A stretch of DNA of 64,000 nucleotides from Streptomyces naganishii JCM 4654 (GTDB taxonomy: Bacteria; Actinomycetota; Actinomycetes; Streptomycetales; Streptomycetaceae). The stretch covers positions 310,001 through 374,000 of the forward strand of contig NZ_BMVF01000006.1 of NCBI RefSeq assembly GCF_014650575.1, read 5' to 3'. Of the stretch, positions 29,576 through 38,417 are shown in pieces (position 1 is the first letter of the stretch; the number at the start of each line of letters is the position of its first letter). Under the pieces are notes generated by a model that worked only from the letters and a program-made list of their open reading frames with translations, searched no databases and was not told the origin of the DNA. Both the position numbers and the translations under genes were made by a program.

Positions 29576-31090
29576 GTGAGCAGCACGCTCTTCAGGACGA
29601 AGAACGTAGAGCAGTCGATCCAGGACACCGAGGAACCCGAACACGCGCTCCGGAAGTCGCTGTCCGCGCTGGACCTGACGGTCTTCGGCGTCGGAGTGAT
29701 CATCGGTACCGGCATCTTCGTGCTGACCGGCACGGCGGCGAAGAACACCGCCGGACCCGCCGTGTCGCTGTCCTTCGTCGTGGCCGGTGTGGTCTGCGCG
29801 CTCGCCGCGCTGTGCTACGCCGAGTTCGCCTCGACCGTCCCGGTCGCCGGATCGGCCTACACCTTCTCCTACGCCTCGCTCGGCGAGTTCCCCGCCTGGA
29901 TCATCGGCTGGGACCTGGTGCTGGAGCTCGCGCTCGGCACGGCGGTGGTCGCCGTCGGCTGGTCGGGCTACATCCACTCGCTGCTCGACAACGCGGGCTG
30001 GCACCTGCCCCAGTACCTCAGCGGCCGGGACGCGGCCTCCGGGTTCGGCTTCGACATCCTCGCCGCCGCCCTCGTCCTCGTGCTCACCGCCATCCTCGTC
30101 CTCGGCATGAAACTGTCGGCGCGGGTCACCTCGATCGTGGTCGCCATCAAGGTGGCGGTCGTGCTCGTCGTGATCATCGCGGGCGCCTTCTTCATCCACG
30201 GTGCCAACTACCAGCCGTTCGTGCCGAAGTCGCAGCCGGTGCCGGCGGGCGGCGACCTCAAGGCGCCGCTCATCCAGCTGATGTTCGGCTGGGCGCCGTC
30301 CAACTTCGGCGTCATGGGCATCTTCACCGCGGCCTCCGTCGTCTTCTTCGCGTTCATCGGCTTCGACGTCGTCGCCACCGCCGCCGAGGAGACCCGCAAC
30401 CCGCAGCGGGACGTGCCGCGCGGCATTATCGGCTCGCTCATCATCTGCACCGCGCTGTACGTGGCGGTGTCGATCGTGGTGACCGGCATGCAGAAGTACA
30501 GCGCGCTGTCCGTGGACGCGCCGCTCGCCGACGCCTTCAAGAGCACCGGGCACCCGTGGTTCGCGGGCCTGATCAGCTTCGGCGCCGCGATCGGACTGAC
30601 CACGGTGTGCATGATCCTGCTCCTGGGCCAGGCCCGGGTCTTCTTCGCGATGAGCCGCGACGGCCTGCTGCCCCGCTTCTTCTCGCACACCCACCCGCGG
30701 TTCCGCACGCCCTACCGGCCGACGATCCTCCTCGGCGTGATCATCGCCATCGTGGCGGGCTTCACGAGCCTGAGCCAGCTGGCCGAGCTGGTGAACATCG
30801 GCACGCTCTTCGCGTTCGTCGTCGTCGCGATCAGCGTGATCATCCTGCGCAGGACCCGCCCCGACCTGGAGCGCTCCTTCCGGACCCCGCTGGTCCCCTG
30901 GGTCCCGATCCTGTCGGTCGGGGCCTCGCTGTGGCTGATGCTCAACCTCCCGGCCGAGACCTGGCTCCGCTTCGCCATCTGGATGGCCATCGGCTTCGTC
31001 GTCTACTTCCTCTACGGCCGCTCCCACAGCCGCCTGGCACAGCGCGAACGAGCGGCCGCCGCGGGCTCCGGCCCGGCGTCCACGCCCTGA
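29576..31090 (+). CDS. APC-family amino acid permease
   Basis: A 504-residue transporter with about 12 hydrophobic helices. The first contains the APC substrate motif VGVIIGTGIFVLTG, and the sequence continues with PVAGSAYTFSYASLGEF and FFAFIGFDVVATAAEETRNP, typical of the cationic amino acid transporter (YfnA-like) subgroup. GTG at 29576 follows GGGGAGG. A long periplasmic-type stretch near QPFVPKSQPVPAGG is usual in this subgroup. Substrate cannot be told from sequence. It is downstream of dxs but separated by a hairpin and 180 bp, so it is likely transcribed independently. Confidence 0.9.
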   Translation: MSSTLFRTKNVEQSIQDTEEPEHALRKSLSALDLTVFGVGVIIGTGIFVLTGTAAKNTAGPAVSLSFVVAGVVCALAALCYAEFASTVPVAGSAYTFSYASLGEFPAWIIGWDLVLELALGTAVVAVGWSGYIHSLLDNAGWHLPQYLSGRDAASGFGFDILAAALVLVLTAILVLGMKLSARVTSIVVAIKVAVVLVVIIAGAFFIHGANYQPFVPKSQPVPAGGDLKAPLIQLMFGWAPSNFGVMGIFTAASVVFFAFIGFDVVATAAEETRNPQRDVPRGIIGSLIICTALYVAVSIVVTGMQKYSALSVDAPLADAFKSTGHPWFAGLISFGAAIGLTTVCMILLLGQARVFFAMSRDGLLPRFFSHTHPRFRTPYRPTILLGVIIAIVAGFTSLSQLAELVNIGTLFAFVVVAISVIILRRTRPDLERSFRTPLVPWVPILSVGASLWLMLNLPAETWLRFAIWMAIGFVVYFLYGRSHSRLAQRERAAAAGSGPASTP

Positions 31091-31123
31091 CCCTCCCGGG
31101 GCAGGCCCCCGGCGGGCGGTCGC

Positions 31124-31498
31124 TCAGGGGGTGCGGATCGTGCTGGGGCCGGTCACGTCGGCGCCCAGGTGCCGGACCCGCCGGCGCAGTTCGCGGTCGG
31201 CCGTGACGACGAGGACGGGGCGGCCGGCGGCGTGGGCGGCCAGGTCGACGATGTGGTCGTCGCCGCTGCCGGGGGCCGACTCGACGCGTACGCCCGGTAC
31301 CGACTCCACCCCCCGGGCCGCGCCCTCGACGACCAGGACGACGTCCACCGGGCCGGCGTGGCCCGGCAGGCCGTTCGCGGCCAGCCGGTCGCGCAGCCGC
31401 TCGGCCGCCCCGCGCCGGTCCCGCCACCAGCCGTCGGGCACCGACCCGACGACGTTCGCGCCGTCGACGATCACGAGCAGGCGAGTGTCCTGGTCCAT
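31124..31498 (-). CDS. NYN/PIN-domain putative ribonuclease
   Basis: A 124-residue single-domain protein with the NYN/PIN arrangement of acidic residues: VIVDGANVV (Asp12), GSGDDHIVDLA (Asp80, Asp81, Asp85) and VVTADRELRRRV (Asp101). These usually coordinate magnesium in small ribonucleases. It converges on the APC permease, with 33 bp between stops, and has 41 bp between its start and the stop of the next leftward gene. The target RNA and physiological role are unknown. An alternative would be a non-catalytic RNA-binding member, but all key aspartates are present. Confidence 0.75.
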   Translation of the reverse strand: MDQDTRLLVIVDGANVVGSVPDGWWRDRRGAAERLRDRLAANGLPGHAGPVDVVLVVEGAARGVESVPGVRVESAPGSGDDHIVDLAAHAAGRPVLVVTADRELRRRVRHLGADVTGPSTIRTP

Positions 31499-31539
31499 GC
31501 GCCCAGGGTCCCACGCCCCGTGGCGGGGGCCCGTACCGC

Positions 31540-32502
31540 TCAGGCCGCCGCCCAGCGCGCGGTGACCGTGTTCACGGCCGTCACCGCCCCCGCCATGCGC
31601 GCCTCGTCGTCACGGACCGCGTGGGCGAACTCCACGTGCAGGAAGGCGAGTCCCTCGCTGTCGGCCCGGCGGCCCTGCACGTTCTCCGTGCCCTCCAGGG
31701 GGCACGACCGCGCCCAGGCGCGGCAGACGTCGTACCCCTTCCGCCGCAGCGCGTCGGCCAGCCGGCGCCCGTCCTCGCGGCCGGTGGTGCCCTTGCCGGT
31801 GGAGGCGATCACGTCGTAGCCGGGCGCGGAACCGTCGGCGAAGCCGTGCACCTGGATGCCGGGCAGCCGCCGCCGGGCCAGCTCGTCGCAGACCGCGTCG
31901 AACACGGTGTCCCGCCGGTGCGCCACGTCGGCGGAATCCCCGCGCCCGGCTTTGCGATGTGCACCCGCAATCACGAGGACCCCGCCCGGCGTGCCCCGCA
32001 GCACACCCACGCCCAGCCGCTCCGTACCCTGGTCGGCGACCGGGTGCGGGACCTGCACCGACCAGCGCGCCGGGTGCCCGAGGTCGACGTAGACCCGTCC
32101 CCAGCCGCGCGGCGCCACCGCGTCGTCGCTGCGGTCGGCGATCTCGGCGAACGAGCGCCCCGAGACCCGGTCGACGAGCGTGCGCAGCGTGAAGTCGAGC
32201 TGGGAGAGCCGCTGTTGGGCCTGGTCGCGATGGCCGTCCAGGAGCAGGCCGACCGCCTCGGCGACACCCTCGCGGTCCGCCTTGCGGGGCGGCCGGTAGC
32301 CGTGGCCGGGCCCGAACCGGCTGGTGTAGTCGGCGACGACCTGCTCCAGGTCGACACCGCCCGCGCGGCCGTCCGTACGGTCGCCACCGGACTCCGACGC
32401 CCCTCCGGTGGAGCGCAGCACGGCCGTCAGCGCACCGGCGAGACCGGCGATGACCAGCAGAATTGTTGCGATCGTTATGAATCGCGAGCGGTTGGCTCTC
32501 AT
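31540..32502 (-). CDS. Conserved membrane-anchored protein of unknown function
   Basis: A 320-residue protein beginning MRANRSRF at 32502, with a single N-terminal helix (TIATILLVIAGLAGALTAVL) and a Gly/Ser-rich linker, so the rest is extracytoplasmic. The central region holds VLVIAGAHRKAG, ADVAHRRDTVFDAV and PGIQVHGFAD. The spaced histidines (AGAHR, VAHR, VHG) resemble a metal-hydrolase site such as the phage-type gamma-PGA hydrolases and N-formylglutamate amidohydrolases; this is a resemblance only. Four cysteines or fewer are visible. It is divergent from the CapA-type gene with only 20 bp between starts. A link to the capsule locus is therefore possible but unproven. Confidence 0.6.
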   Translation of the reverse strand: MRANRSRFITIATILLVIAGLAGALTAVLRSTGGASESGGDRTDGRAGGVDLEQVVADYTSRFGPGHGYRPPRKADREGVAEAVGLLLDGHRDQAQQRLSQLDFTLRTLVDRVSGRSFAEIADRSDDAVAPRGWGRVYVDLGHPARWSVQVPHPVADQGTERLGVGVLRGTPGGVLVIAGAHRKAGRGDSADVAHRRDTVFDAVCDELARRRLPGIQVHGFADGSAPGYDVIASTGKGTTGREDGRRLADALRRKGYDVCRAWARSCPLEGTENVQGRRADSEGLAFLHVEFAHAVRDDEARMAGAVTAVNTVTARWAAA

Positions 32503-32522
32503 GGTTGTATCAAGATATCCCG

Positions 32523-33740
32523 GTGACAAGACGCCGTAGCCGTACCCTGACCCTGCTGATCCCGCTCTCGCTCGTCGCCGCCGTCGCGGGCTGCGGCCTC
32601 GTCTCCGGCGAGGCCGACGACAAGGGCGGCGGACGCTCCTTCACCGTCGCCGCGGCCGGGGACATTCTGATGCACCCCGAACTCGTCGACCAGGCCCGCA
32701 AGGACGCCAAGGCGACCGGCGACGGCGTGGCCGGGCTGGACTTCGGGCCGATGATGGCCGGCATCAAGCCGGTGATCAGCAAGGCGGACCTGGCGATCTG
32801 TCACTACGAGCCGGTGATGGGCAAGCCGAACGGCCCCTTCGAGGGCTTCCCCGACTTCGAGGTGCCGCCGCAGACCGCCAAGACCGTCAAGGACCTCGGC
32901 TACGACACCTGCTCCACCGCCTCCAACCACACCCTCGACCACGGGTACGCGGGCGTGAGGCGCACCCTGGACGCGCTGGACGCCGCCGGGGTGAAGCACA
33001 CCGGTTCCTTCCGCACCGAGAAGGAGTCGCTCACTCCGCTGATCATGGACGTCAAGGGCGTCAAGGTGGCGCAGATGTCGTACGCCTACGGCTTCAACGA
33101 GCCGCACCGGCTGCCCAAGGACAAGCCCTGGCTCGCCAACCAGTACTCCCTCGCCCGCATCAAGTCCGCCGAGGAGAGCGCCCGCAAGGCCGGCGCCGAG
33201 GTCGTGATCCTGTCCATCCACTGGGGCCGCGAGCACTACCCGAACCCCTCCGCCGAGCAGCTCGCCTTCGCCCGCCGCATCGCCCGGGAGACCGGCGTCA
33301 ACCTGGTCATCGGCCACCACGCGCACGTCGTGCAGCCCATGGAGAAGGTCGACGGCACCTGGATCGCCTACGGCCTCGGCAACCAGATCGCCCGCCACGA
33401 GGTGCCCACCGGCCTCACCGAGGAGGGCGTGATCGCCTGGTTCACCTTCACCGAGCACGGCAAGGGCGACTGGCGGGTCCAGCCCCGCTTCGAGCCGACG
33501 CTGCTCCAGATCCCGCCGGACGCCGAGAGCACCGCGGACGGCGGCACCGCCCCCGTCACCGACGACGACGCCCGGGACTACCGCCTGCTCGACGTGCCCG
33601 CCGCGCTGAAGGACGACAAGGAGCTCACGGACCGCCAGCGCGCCCGGCTGCGCCTGGCCTTCGAGCGCACCGAGGGCACCCTGCTGAACCGCGGTGCCGG
33701 CCAGGACGGCCTCAAGCCGCTGACGGTGCTGCCCGAATGA
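32523..33740 (+). CDS. capA: CapA/PgsA-type metallophosphatase lipoprotein
   Basis: A 405-residue protein with a lipoprotein signal (TLLIPLSLVAAVAGC, Cys24) and the PGA_cap fold. Signature stretches are AAAGDILMHPEL, ADLAICHYEPVMG, TASNHTLDHG, VVILSIHWGREHYPNP, VIGHHAHVVQP and AYGLGNQ, all present and in order. CapA/PgsA proteins belong to the calcineurin-like superfamily and are needed for poly-gamma-glutamate capsule export or assembly in Bacillus. GTG at 32523 is preferred; the in-frame TTG at 32505 lies 3 bp from the divergent start. No Shine-Dalgarno is visible. A strong terminator follows, so it is transcribed apart from the pgsBC operon 270 bp downstream. Confidence 0.85.
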   Translation: MTRRRSRTLTLLIPLSLVAAVAGCGLVSGEADDKGGGRSFTVAAAGDILMHPELVDQARKDAKATGDGVAGLDFGPMMAGIKPVISKADLAICHYEPVMGKPNGPFEGFPDFEVPPQTAKTVKDLGYDTCSTASNHTLDHGYAGVRRTLDALDAAGVKHTGSFRTEKESLTPLIMDVKGVKVAQMSYAYGFNEPHRLPKDKPWLANQYSLARIKSAEESARKAGAEVVILSIHWGREHYPNPSAEQLAFARRIARETGVNLVIGHHAHVVQPMEKVDGTWIAYGLGNQIARHEVPTGLTEEGVIAWFTFTEHGKGDWRVQPRFEPTLLQIPPDAESTADGGTAPVTDDDARDYRLLDVPAALKDDKELTDRQRARLRLAFERTEGTLLNRGAGQDGLKPLTVLPE

Positions 33741-33766
33741 CGTGATTTTGGTGAAAGGCCCTCTTG

Positions 33767-33792
33767 GGGCACCCTTACCCGGGTGCCCTTTT
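33767..33792 (+). terminator. Rho-independent terminator of capA
   Basis: A perfect 8-bp stem (GGGCACCC / GGGTGCCC) with a 6-base loop is followed by TTTT. This is the only canonical hairpin plus T-tract noted in the window. Confidence 0.88.
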
Positions 33793-34007
33793 GTCCGAAA
33801 GGCAGCGGCGTTTGCCCCGGCTTGACCGGATGAAACGCGAGTGTTGCGCAGATCACGTCCGACTTACCGCAACTTAACCCGGTCCTTACTTGTCTCGGTT
33901 CCGGGTGCGCCCGTACCGGTGCGCACCCGGAACGCATTCATGCCCGAGCAGCACTCCTGCCTGACCGTGCGGGACCGAGCTCGCACGAGCCCTGAGAGGA
34001 CCGTCCC

Positions 34008-36305
34008 TTGGCGTCTCCGCCCCCGGCGCGGCAGCACCGAGCCCGCCGTCGAGCCGACATGTCGCTGATCGGCGGGATCCGACCGCCGATCGCGGTGCTG
34101 TCGGTGCTCCTGCTGTCACTCGCCGGCATCACCGCACTGGTGCTGGGCCGTGTGGACAACGCCGGAGTGCCGAAGGCGGTGATGACCTCCCAGCAGCACT
34201 TCGCCGAGGACGGAGCCATCGCGCTGCGGGCCTCCATCGACGAGTCGGTCACCGACCTGACCCGCTCCGCCGCGCTGTTCAGCGCGGGCGAGCCGGTCTC
34301 CGGGGACGCCGTCCTCGACAAGCTCGGCAGCACCTACCAGAAGTGGGTGGGCACCGCCGTCGTCGAGGTGCGCAGCGGCAAGCTGGTCGCCGCCCGCGGC
34401 GAGACCGTCCCGCTGACATCGCTGAACTCCTCCGCGCTCGGCGACGAGGGCGGCCTCGCGCCCCGCATGGTCACGCTGAAGAACGGCGAGGTGCGGCTGC
34501 TGTCGCTGGCCCTGCTGTCCTGGCCGGGCAAACCGCAACTGCTGCTCGCCGCCTCCAGCACCCTGAAGTTCCCCGGCATCAGCATCGGTCAGTTCCGGTC
34601 CATCGCGGTCGTGGACGGTCGCGGCGCCATCCTGAGCAGCGACGGCATCGAACAGCCCGAGCAGGTGCGCACCAGCCTCGACCGCAAGGAGATCGCCGCC
34701 TCCAACAAGCAGCTGGCGGACTTCGCGCGGCGCGCGGCCCGGGCCGCCGAGCAGGACCCCCGCAGCAGCAAGGAGCCCGGCGCCGGCGGCTACCAGGGCG
34801 TCAGCGGCAGCCTGGTCGGCGGCCGCCTGCTGAGCGACCGGTCCGTCGCCGGATACGCCACGCTCGCCGCGGCCCAGCCCGGCGAGGCCACCACCGCGAC
34901 CGGCCTGGGCCTGTCCGTGGTGTCCATGGTCAAGATCGCCGACGACCCCACGCGTACCACCTCACCCGTCTTCGGCCTGCTCGCCGGCAGCGCCCTGCTG
35001 CTGATCGGCGGCGTCGCGGTGGCGGTGCTGCTCGGCACCGTGCAGCGGCCGCTGATCCGGCTCTTCCTGGAGTCCCGCCGCCTCACCCGCGGCGACCTGA
35101 CCCGGCCCGTCACCGTCCCCCGCTACGGCGAGGCGCACCGCATCGGCCACGCCCTGGAGCGCCTGCGCCGCCAGCTGCTCGGCGAGCCGGCCGACGCCAC
35201 CGGCTCCCCGGCGCGCCCGCGCGGCCTGCGCCGGGTGGGCACCCGGGCCCTGCTCGTGATCTGCGCCGTTCTGCTGCTCGCCTGGGCGGCGCCGCTGATG
35301 CTGCTGCTCAACCGCGCCGACGGCACGGCCGTGGTGCCCCAGCAACTCGTCAACGACCAGCGCGAACGCACCGACACCCTCAGTGACCGGGTGCGCCGCG
35401 CCCTGAACGAGGGCGAGGCGGACCTCCAGTCGGTGGCCTCCCTCATCGGCAACAAGACCGCCGCCGCCGACATGGACAAGGTGCTGACCCGCACCTACGA
35501 CGAGAGCCGGCGCTACCGCTCGCTCTACGTCGTCGACTCCACCGGCGAGGTCCTGGCCCGCGAGGGCAAGGAGCCCCGCCTGGTGAAGTCCAAGCGGGCC
35601 GCGGGGACCTCCATCCGGCTGCTGGGACACGGCGGCAAGGAGCCCGTCGTCGTGGGCACCGCCGAGATCCCCGGCCGTGACGGCGCGGCCCTGGTCGGCG
35701 AGTTCCGGGTGGAGTTCCTCAACGCGCTGCTGACCCGGCCGGGCCTGGGCGTCGTCCGCCTCGTCGACGGCAGGGGCCAGGTCATCGCGGGCAACACCGG
35801 CTTCCTCGCCTTCCAGTCGCTGCCCGACGACCACCTGAAGGACCTGGTCGCCGCCACCGGCCAGAAGCTCGGCAAGCGGGCGCGGGCGGGCGGCGTGCTC
35901 TACCGCGAGGGCGGGGTGCGCATCGCCGCCGCCGCGCCGTTCGCGGGCAGCGGCCCGGCCGAGTCGCTGGGCTGGAGCGTGGTGAGCTGGCAGCGCGCGG
36001 ACCGGCTGGCCATCCCGGAGTACGAGGAGCAGAACCGGACCGTGCTGGCCGGCCTGCTCGGCGCCGCGGCGGCCGCCGCCTGCCTGGGCTGGCTGCACAT
36101 CGTGGTGGCCCGGCCGCTGCGGTCGCTGGCCGACCGGGCCGAGTCGCTGGCCGGCGGCGAGCGCAAGGCCGTGCTGTTCCCGCAGCACCACGACGAGGTC
36201 GGCGCGGTCACCCGCTCCCTGGAGCTCATCCGCCAGCAGTTGCAGGACCAGCGCAGGCAGCAGCCGCCCCGGACGCCGTCCGACCGGCAGTACATAAGGA
36301 ACTGA
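34008..36305 (+). CDS. Double cache-HAMP membrane protein without output domain
   Basis: The 765-residue product is two sensor modules in tandem. Module 1 has a helix at about 28-47, an extracytoplasmic cache-like domain (about 50-320: AVVEVRSGKLVAARGE, IAVVDGRGAILSSDG), a helix at 321-345 and a HAMP (about 346-395). Module 2 repeats this with helices at about 414-435 and 678-700, a second sensor domain (LYVVDSTGEVLAREGK, VVRLVDGRGQVIAG) and a C-terminal HAMP (about 700-750). It ends soon after, with no kinase, cyclase or chemotaxis domain. TTG at 34008 has GAGAGGA in front; ATG at 34059 is the alternative. It is separated from pgsB by 6 bp and so is probably part of the capsule operon. Confidence 0.75.
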   Translation: MASPPPARQHRARRRADMSLIGGIRPPIAVLSVLLLSLAGITALVLGRVDNAGVPKAVMTSQQHFAEDGAIALRASIDESVTDLTRSAALFSAGEPVSGDAVLDKLGSTYQKWVGTAVVEVRSGKLVAARGETVPLTSLNSSALGDEGGLAPRMVTLKNGEVRLLSLALLSWPGKPQLLLAASSTLKFPGISIGQFRSIAVVDGRGAILSSDGIEQPEQVRTSLDRKEIAASNKQLADFARRAARAAEQDPRSSKEPGAGGYQGVSGSLVGGRLLSDRSVAGYATLAAAQPGEATTATGLGLSVVSMVKIADDPTRTTSPVFGLLAGSALLLIGGVAVAVLLGTVQRPLIRLFLESRRLTRGDLTRPVTVPRYGEAHRIGHALERLRRQLLGEPADATGSPARPRGLRRVGTRALLVICAVLLLAWAAPLMLLLNRADGTAVVPQQLVNDQRERTDTLSDRVRRALNEGEADLQSVASLIGNKTAAADMDKVLTRTYDESRRYRSLYVVDSTGEVLAREGKEPRLVKSKRAAGTSIRLLGHGGKEPVVVGTAEIPGRDGAALVGEFRVEFLNALLTRPGLGVVRLVDGRGQVIAGNTGFLAFQSLPDDHLKDLVAATGQKLGKRARAGGVLYREGGVRIAAAAPFAGSGPAESLGWSVVSWQRADRLAIPEYEEQNRTVLAGLLGAAAAAACLGWLHIVVARPLRSLADRAESLAGGERKAVLFPQHHDEVGAVTRSLELIRQQLQDQRRQQPPRTPSDRQYIRN

Positions 36306-36311
36306 TCACCC

Positions 36312-37904
36312 GTGCTCTTCCTCTACACCGTGCTGCTGGTGTGCTGCGCGATCCTGCTCGTGGCGGGCATCGTCGAACAGCGGCGGCACTTCACCAACCT
36401 GGACAACATCCCCACCCGGGTGCTGGTCAACGGCATCCGCGGCAAGTCGTCCATCACCCGGCTGTGCGCGGGCGCGCTGCGCGGCGGCGACCTGGTCACG
36501 GTGGCCAAGACCACCGGCACGGCGGCTCGCTTCATCCACCCGGACGCCACCGAGGAGCCCGTCTACCGCAAGTTCGGCATCGCCAACGTCGTCGAGCAGA
36601 TCGGCATCGTGCGCCGGGCGGCGGCGTACAACCCGGACGCGCTGGTCATCGAGTGCATGGCGGTCATGCCGGCCCTCCAGGAGATCAACCAGTCCAAGCT
36701 GATCCGCTCCACCATCGGCGTGCTGTGCAACGTCCGTGAGGACCACCTCGCCGAGATGGGCCCCACCCTGGACGACGTGGCCCGCTCGTTGTGCCGGTCG
36801 ATGCCCGAGGACGGCATCTGCGTCACCGCCGAGAAGGACCGCTTCGACATCCTCCAGGAGGAGGCCGACGCCCGTAACTGCCGGCTGATCTACGCCGATC
36901 CGGAGACCGTCAGCGACGAGGAGCTGCGCGGCTTCAGCTGGTTCACCTTCAAGGAGAACGTCGCCATCGCGCTCACCGTCGCCGAACTCCTCGGCGTGGA
37001 CCGGGAGACGGCGCTTCAGGGCATGTACGACGCCCCGCCGGACCCGGGTGTGCTCTCCGTCGAGCGCTACCTCACCCACGAGGACAAGAAGCTGCGCTTC
37101 GCCAACGTCTTCGCGGCCAACGACCCCGAGTCGACGCTGATGAACATCAACCAGCTGCTCGACCTCGGCGCGATCCACCGCCCGCTCAACGTGGTCATCA
37201 ACTGCCGCCCCGACCGCGTCGAACGCAACGGCCAGATGGGCGAGATCATCCCCGACCTCGACCCGGAACACGTCTTCGTCATCGGTCACCCGGCCAAGTC
37301 CGCGATCGACGCGATCCCCGCCGAGTTCCGCTCGCGCGCCGTCGACCTCGGCGGCGACCGGCGCGACGCCGAGGAGTTCATGCACCGCATGCTCGGCATG
37401 CTCGGCCCGGACTCCTCCCTCGTCGCCATCGGCAACATCCACGGCCAGGGCGAGATCCTCCTGGAGCACCTCGCCGAACTCCCCCCGGACGACAGCCCCG
37501 ACGAGTCCGCGCCGCCGGCCGCCCCGGCGCGCCCCGCCACCGCGGCCGCCCCGGCCGCCGCCGCGCCGGCCGTGCCCGAGCACGTGGAGACGATGCAGCT
37601 CTACGCGCCGCGCATCGACCCCTACCAGGGCTACTCCGAGGCCTACGAGGCCCGTTACGCCCACCCCCAGGTACCCCGGCAGGCCGGACGGCACGACCAC
37701 GACGACTGGCCGCAGCAGCAGGCGGTGCGGCAGACGGCGCGACAGCAGCAGCCGCAGCAGCCGTACGGGACACCACCACCGCGGCAGCAGCCGGCCACCC
37801 GTGACCAGGCCGCGGCCCGTGGCCTGTTCGAGCCCCGCGTTCAGCCCACGCATCCCGCAGACGACGACCACCAGCAGTGGCACAGCCCAGGAGAGCAGCG
37901 TTGA
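36312..37904 (+). CDS. pgsB: PgsB/CapB-type poly-gamma-glutamate synthetase subunit
   Basis: A 530-residue protein. After an N-terminal membrane helix (LFLYTVLLVCCAILLVAGIV) comes a Mur-ligase-like ATP site, VNGIRGKSSITRL (P-loop 41-48), then EQIGIVRRAAAYNPDALVIE, NVREDHLAEMG and NCRPDRVERNGQM. PgsB and PgsC form the amide ligase that polymerises glutamate through its gamma-carboxyl in Bacillus. The catalytic part ends near residue 400, as in Bacillus PgsB. A further 130 residues form a Pro/Ala then Gln-rich tail not found in the Bacillus protein. GTG at 36312 follows AAGGA. The stop overlaps the pgsC start (TTGA). Polymer identity is inferred. Confidence 0.87.
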   Translation: MLFLYTVLLVCCAILLVAGIVEQRRHFTNLDNIPTRVLVNGIRGKSSITRLCAGALRGGDLVTVAKTTGTAARFIHPDATEEPVYRKFGIANVVEQIGIVRRAAAYNPDALVIECMAVMPALQEINQSKLIRSTIGVLCNVREDHLAEMGPTLDDVARSLCRSMPEDGICVTAEKDRFDILQEEADARNCRLIYADPETVSDEELRGFSWFTFKENVAIALTVAELLGVDRETALQGMYDAPPDPGVLSVERYLTHEDKKLRFANVFAANDPESTLMNINQLLDLGAIHRPLNVVINCRPDRVERNGQMGEIIPDLDPEHVFVIGHPAKSAIDAIPAEFRSRAVDLGGDRRDAEEFMHRMLGMLGPDSSLVAIGNIHGQGEILLEHLAELPPDDSPDESAPPAAPARPATAAAPAAAAPAVPEHVETMQLYAPRIDPYQGYSEAYEARYAHPQVPRQAGRHDHDDWPQQQAVRQTARQQQPQQPYGTPPPRQQPATRDQAAARGLFEPRVQPTHPADDDHQQWHSPGEQR

Positions 37905-38383
37905 TCCCCTCCGTCCTCACCCCCGAGATCGCCGCGATCGGCATCGGCCTGGGGCTGATGTTCTCCCTGATGTGCTACCTGACGACCAACCTGTCGCCGG
38001 GCGGCATGATCACCCCGGGCTGGCTGGCGCTGACCCTGATCGAGGACCTCCAGCGGGCGGCGCTCGTCGTCGGCGTGACCGTGCTGACGTACGTCACCAC
38101 GCTGCTGCTCCAGAAGTTCGTGATCCTGTACGGCAAGCGGCTGTTCGCGGCCGTGGTGCTCAGCGGCGTGCTCATCCAGGCCACCGTGATCATCGTGCTC
38201 CAGATGGAGTTCCCGCTGCTCTACGCCAACCAGACCCTCGGCTTCATCGTGCCCGGCCTGATCGGCTACCAGCTGGTGCGCCAGCCCAAGGGCGCCACGC
38301 TGCTGTCCACCGGCTCGGTCACCCTGGCCACCTACGTCGTGCTGACCGCCGGCATCCTCCTCGGCGCCATGCCCACCGCCTGA
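37901..38383 (+). CDS. pgsC: PgsC/CapC-type membrane subunit
   Basis: A 160-residue hydrophobic protein with about five membrane segments: EIAAIGIGLGLMFSLMCYL, ALVVGVTVLTYVTTLLL, LFAAVVLSGVLIQATVIIVL, a short LGFIVPGLIGYQLV and TLATYVVLTAGILLGA. Together with gene order after pgsB this fits PgsC/CapC, the integral partner of the poly-gamma-glutamate ligase. TTG at 37901 is chosen because it overlaps the pgsB stop and GGAGAG precedes it; a longer frame from 37877 would read inside pgsB. Tail-to-head coupling supports a stoichiometric BC complex. Confidence 0.85.
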   Translation: MIPSVLTPEIAAIGIGLGLMFSLMCYLTTNLSPGGMITPGWLALTLIEDLQRAALVVGVTVLTYVTTLLLQKFVILYGKRLFAAVVLSGVLIQATVIIVLQMEFPLLYANQTLGFIVPGLIGYQLVRQPKGATLLSTGSVTLATYVVLTAGILLGAMPTA

Positions 38384-38417
38384 ACCCGTACGTCCCACCG
38401 CACACTGGAGTCCTCAC

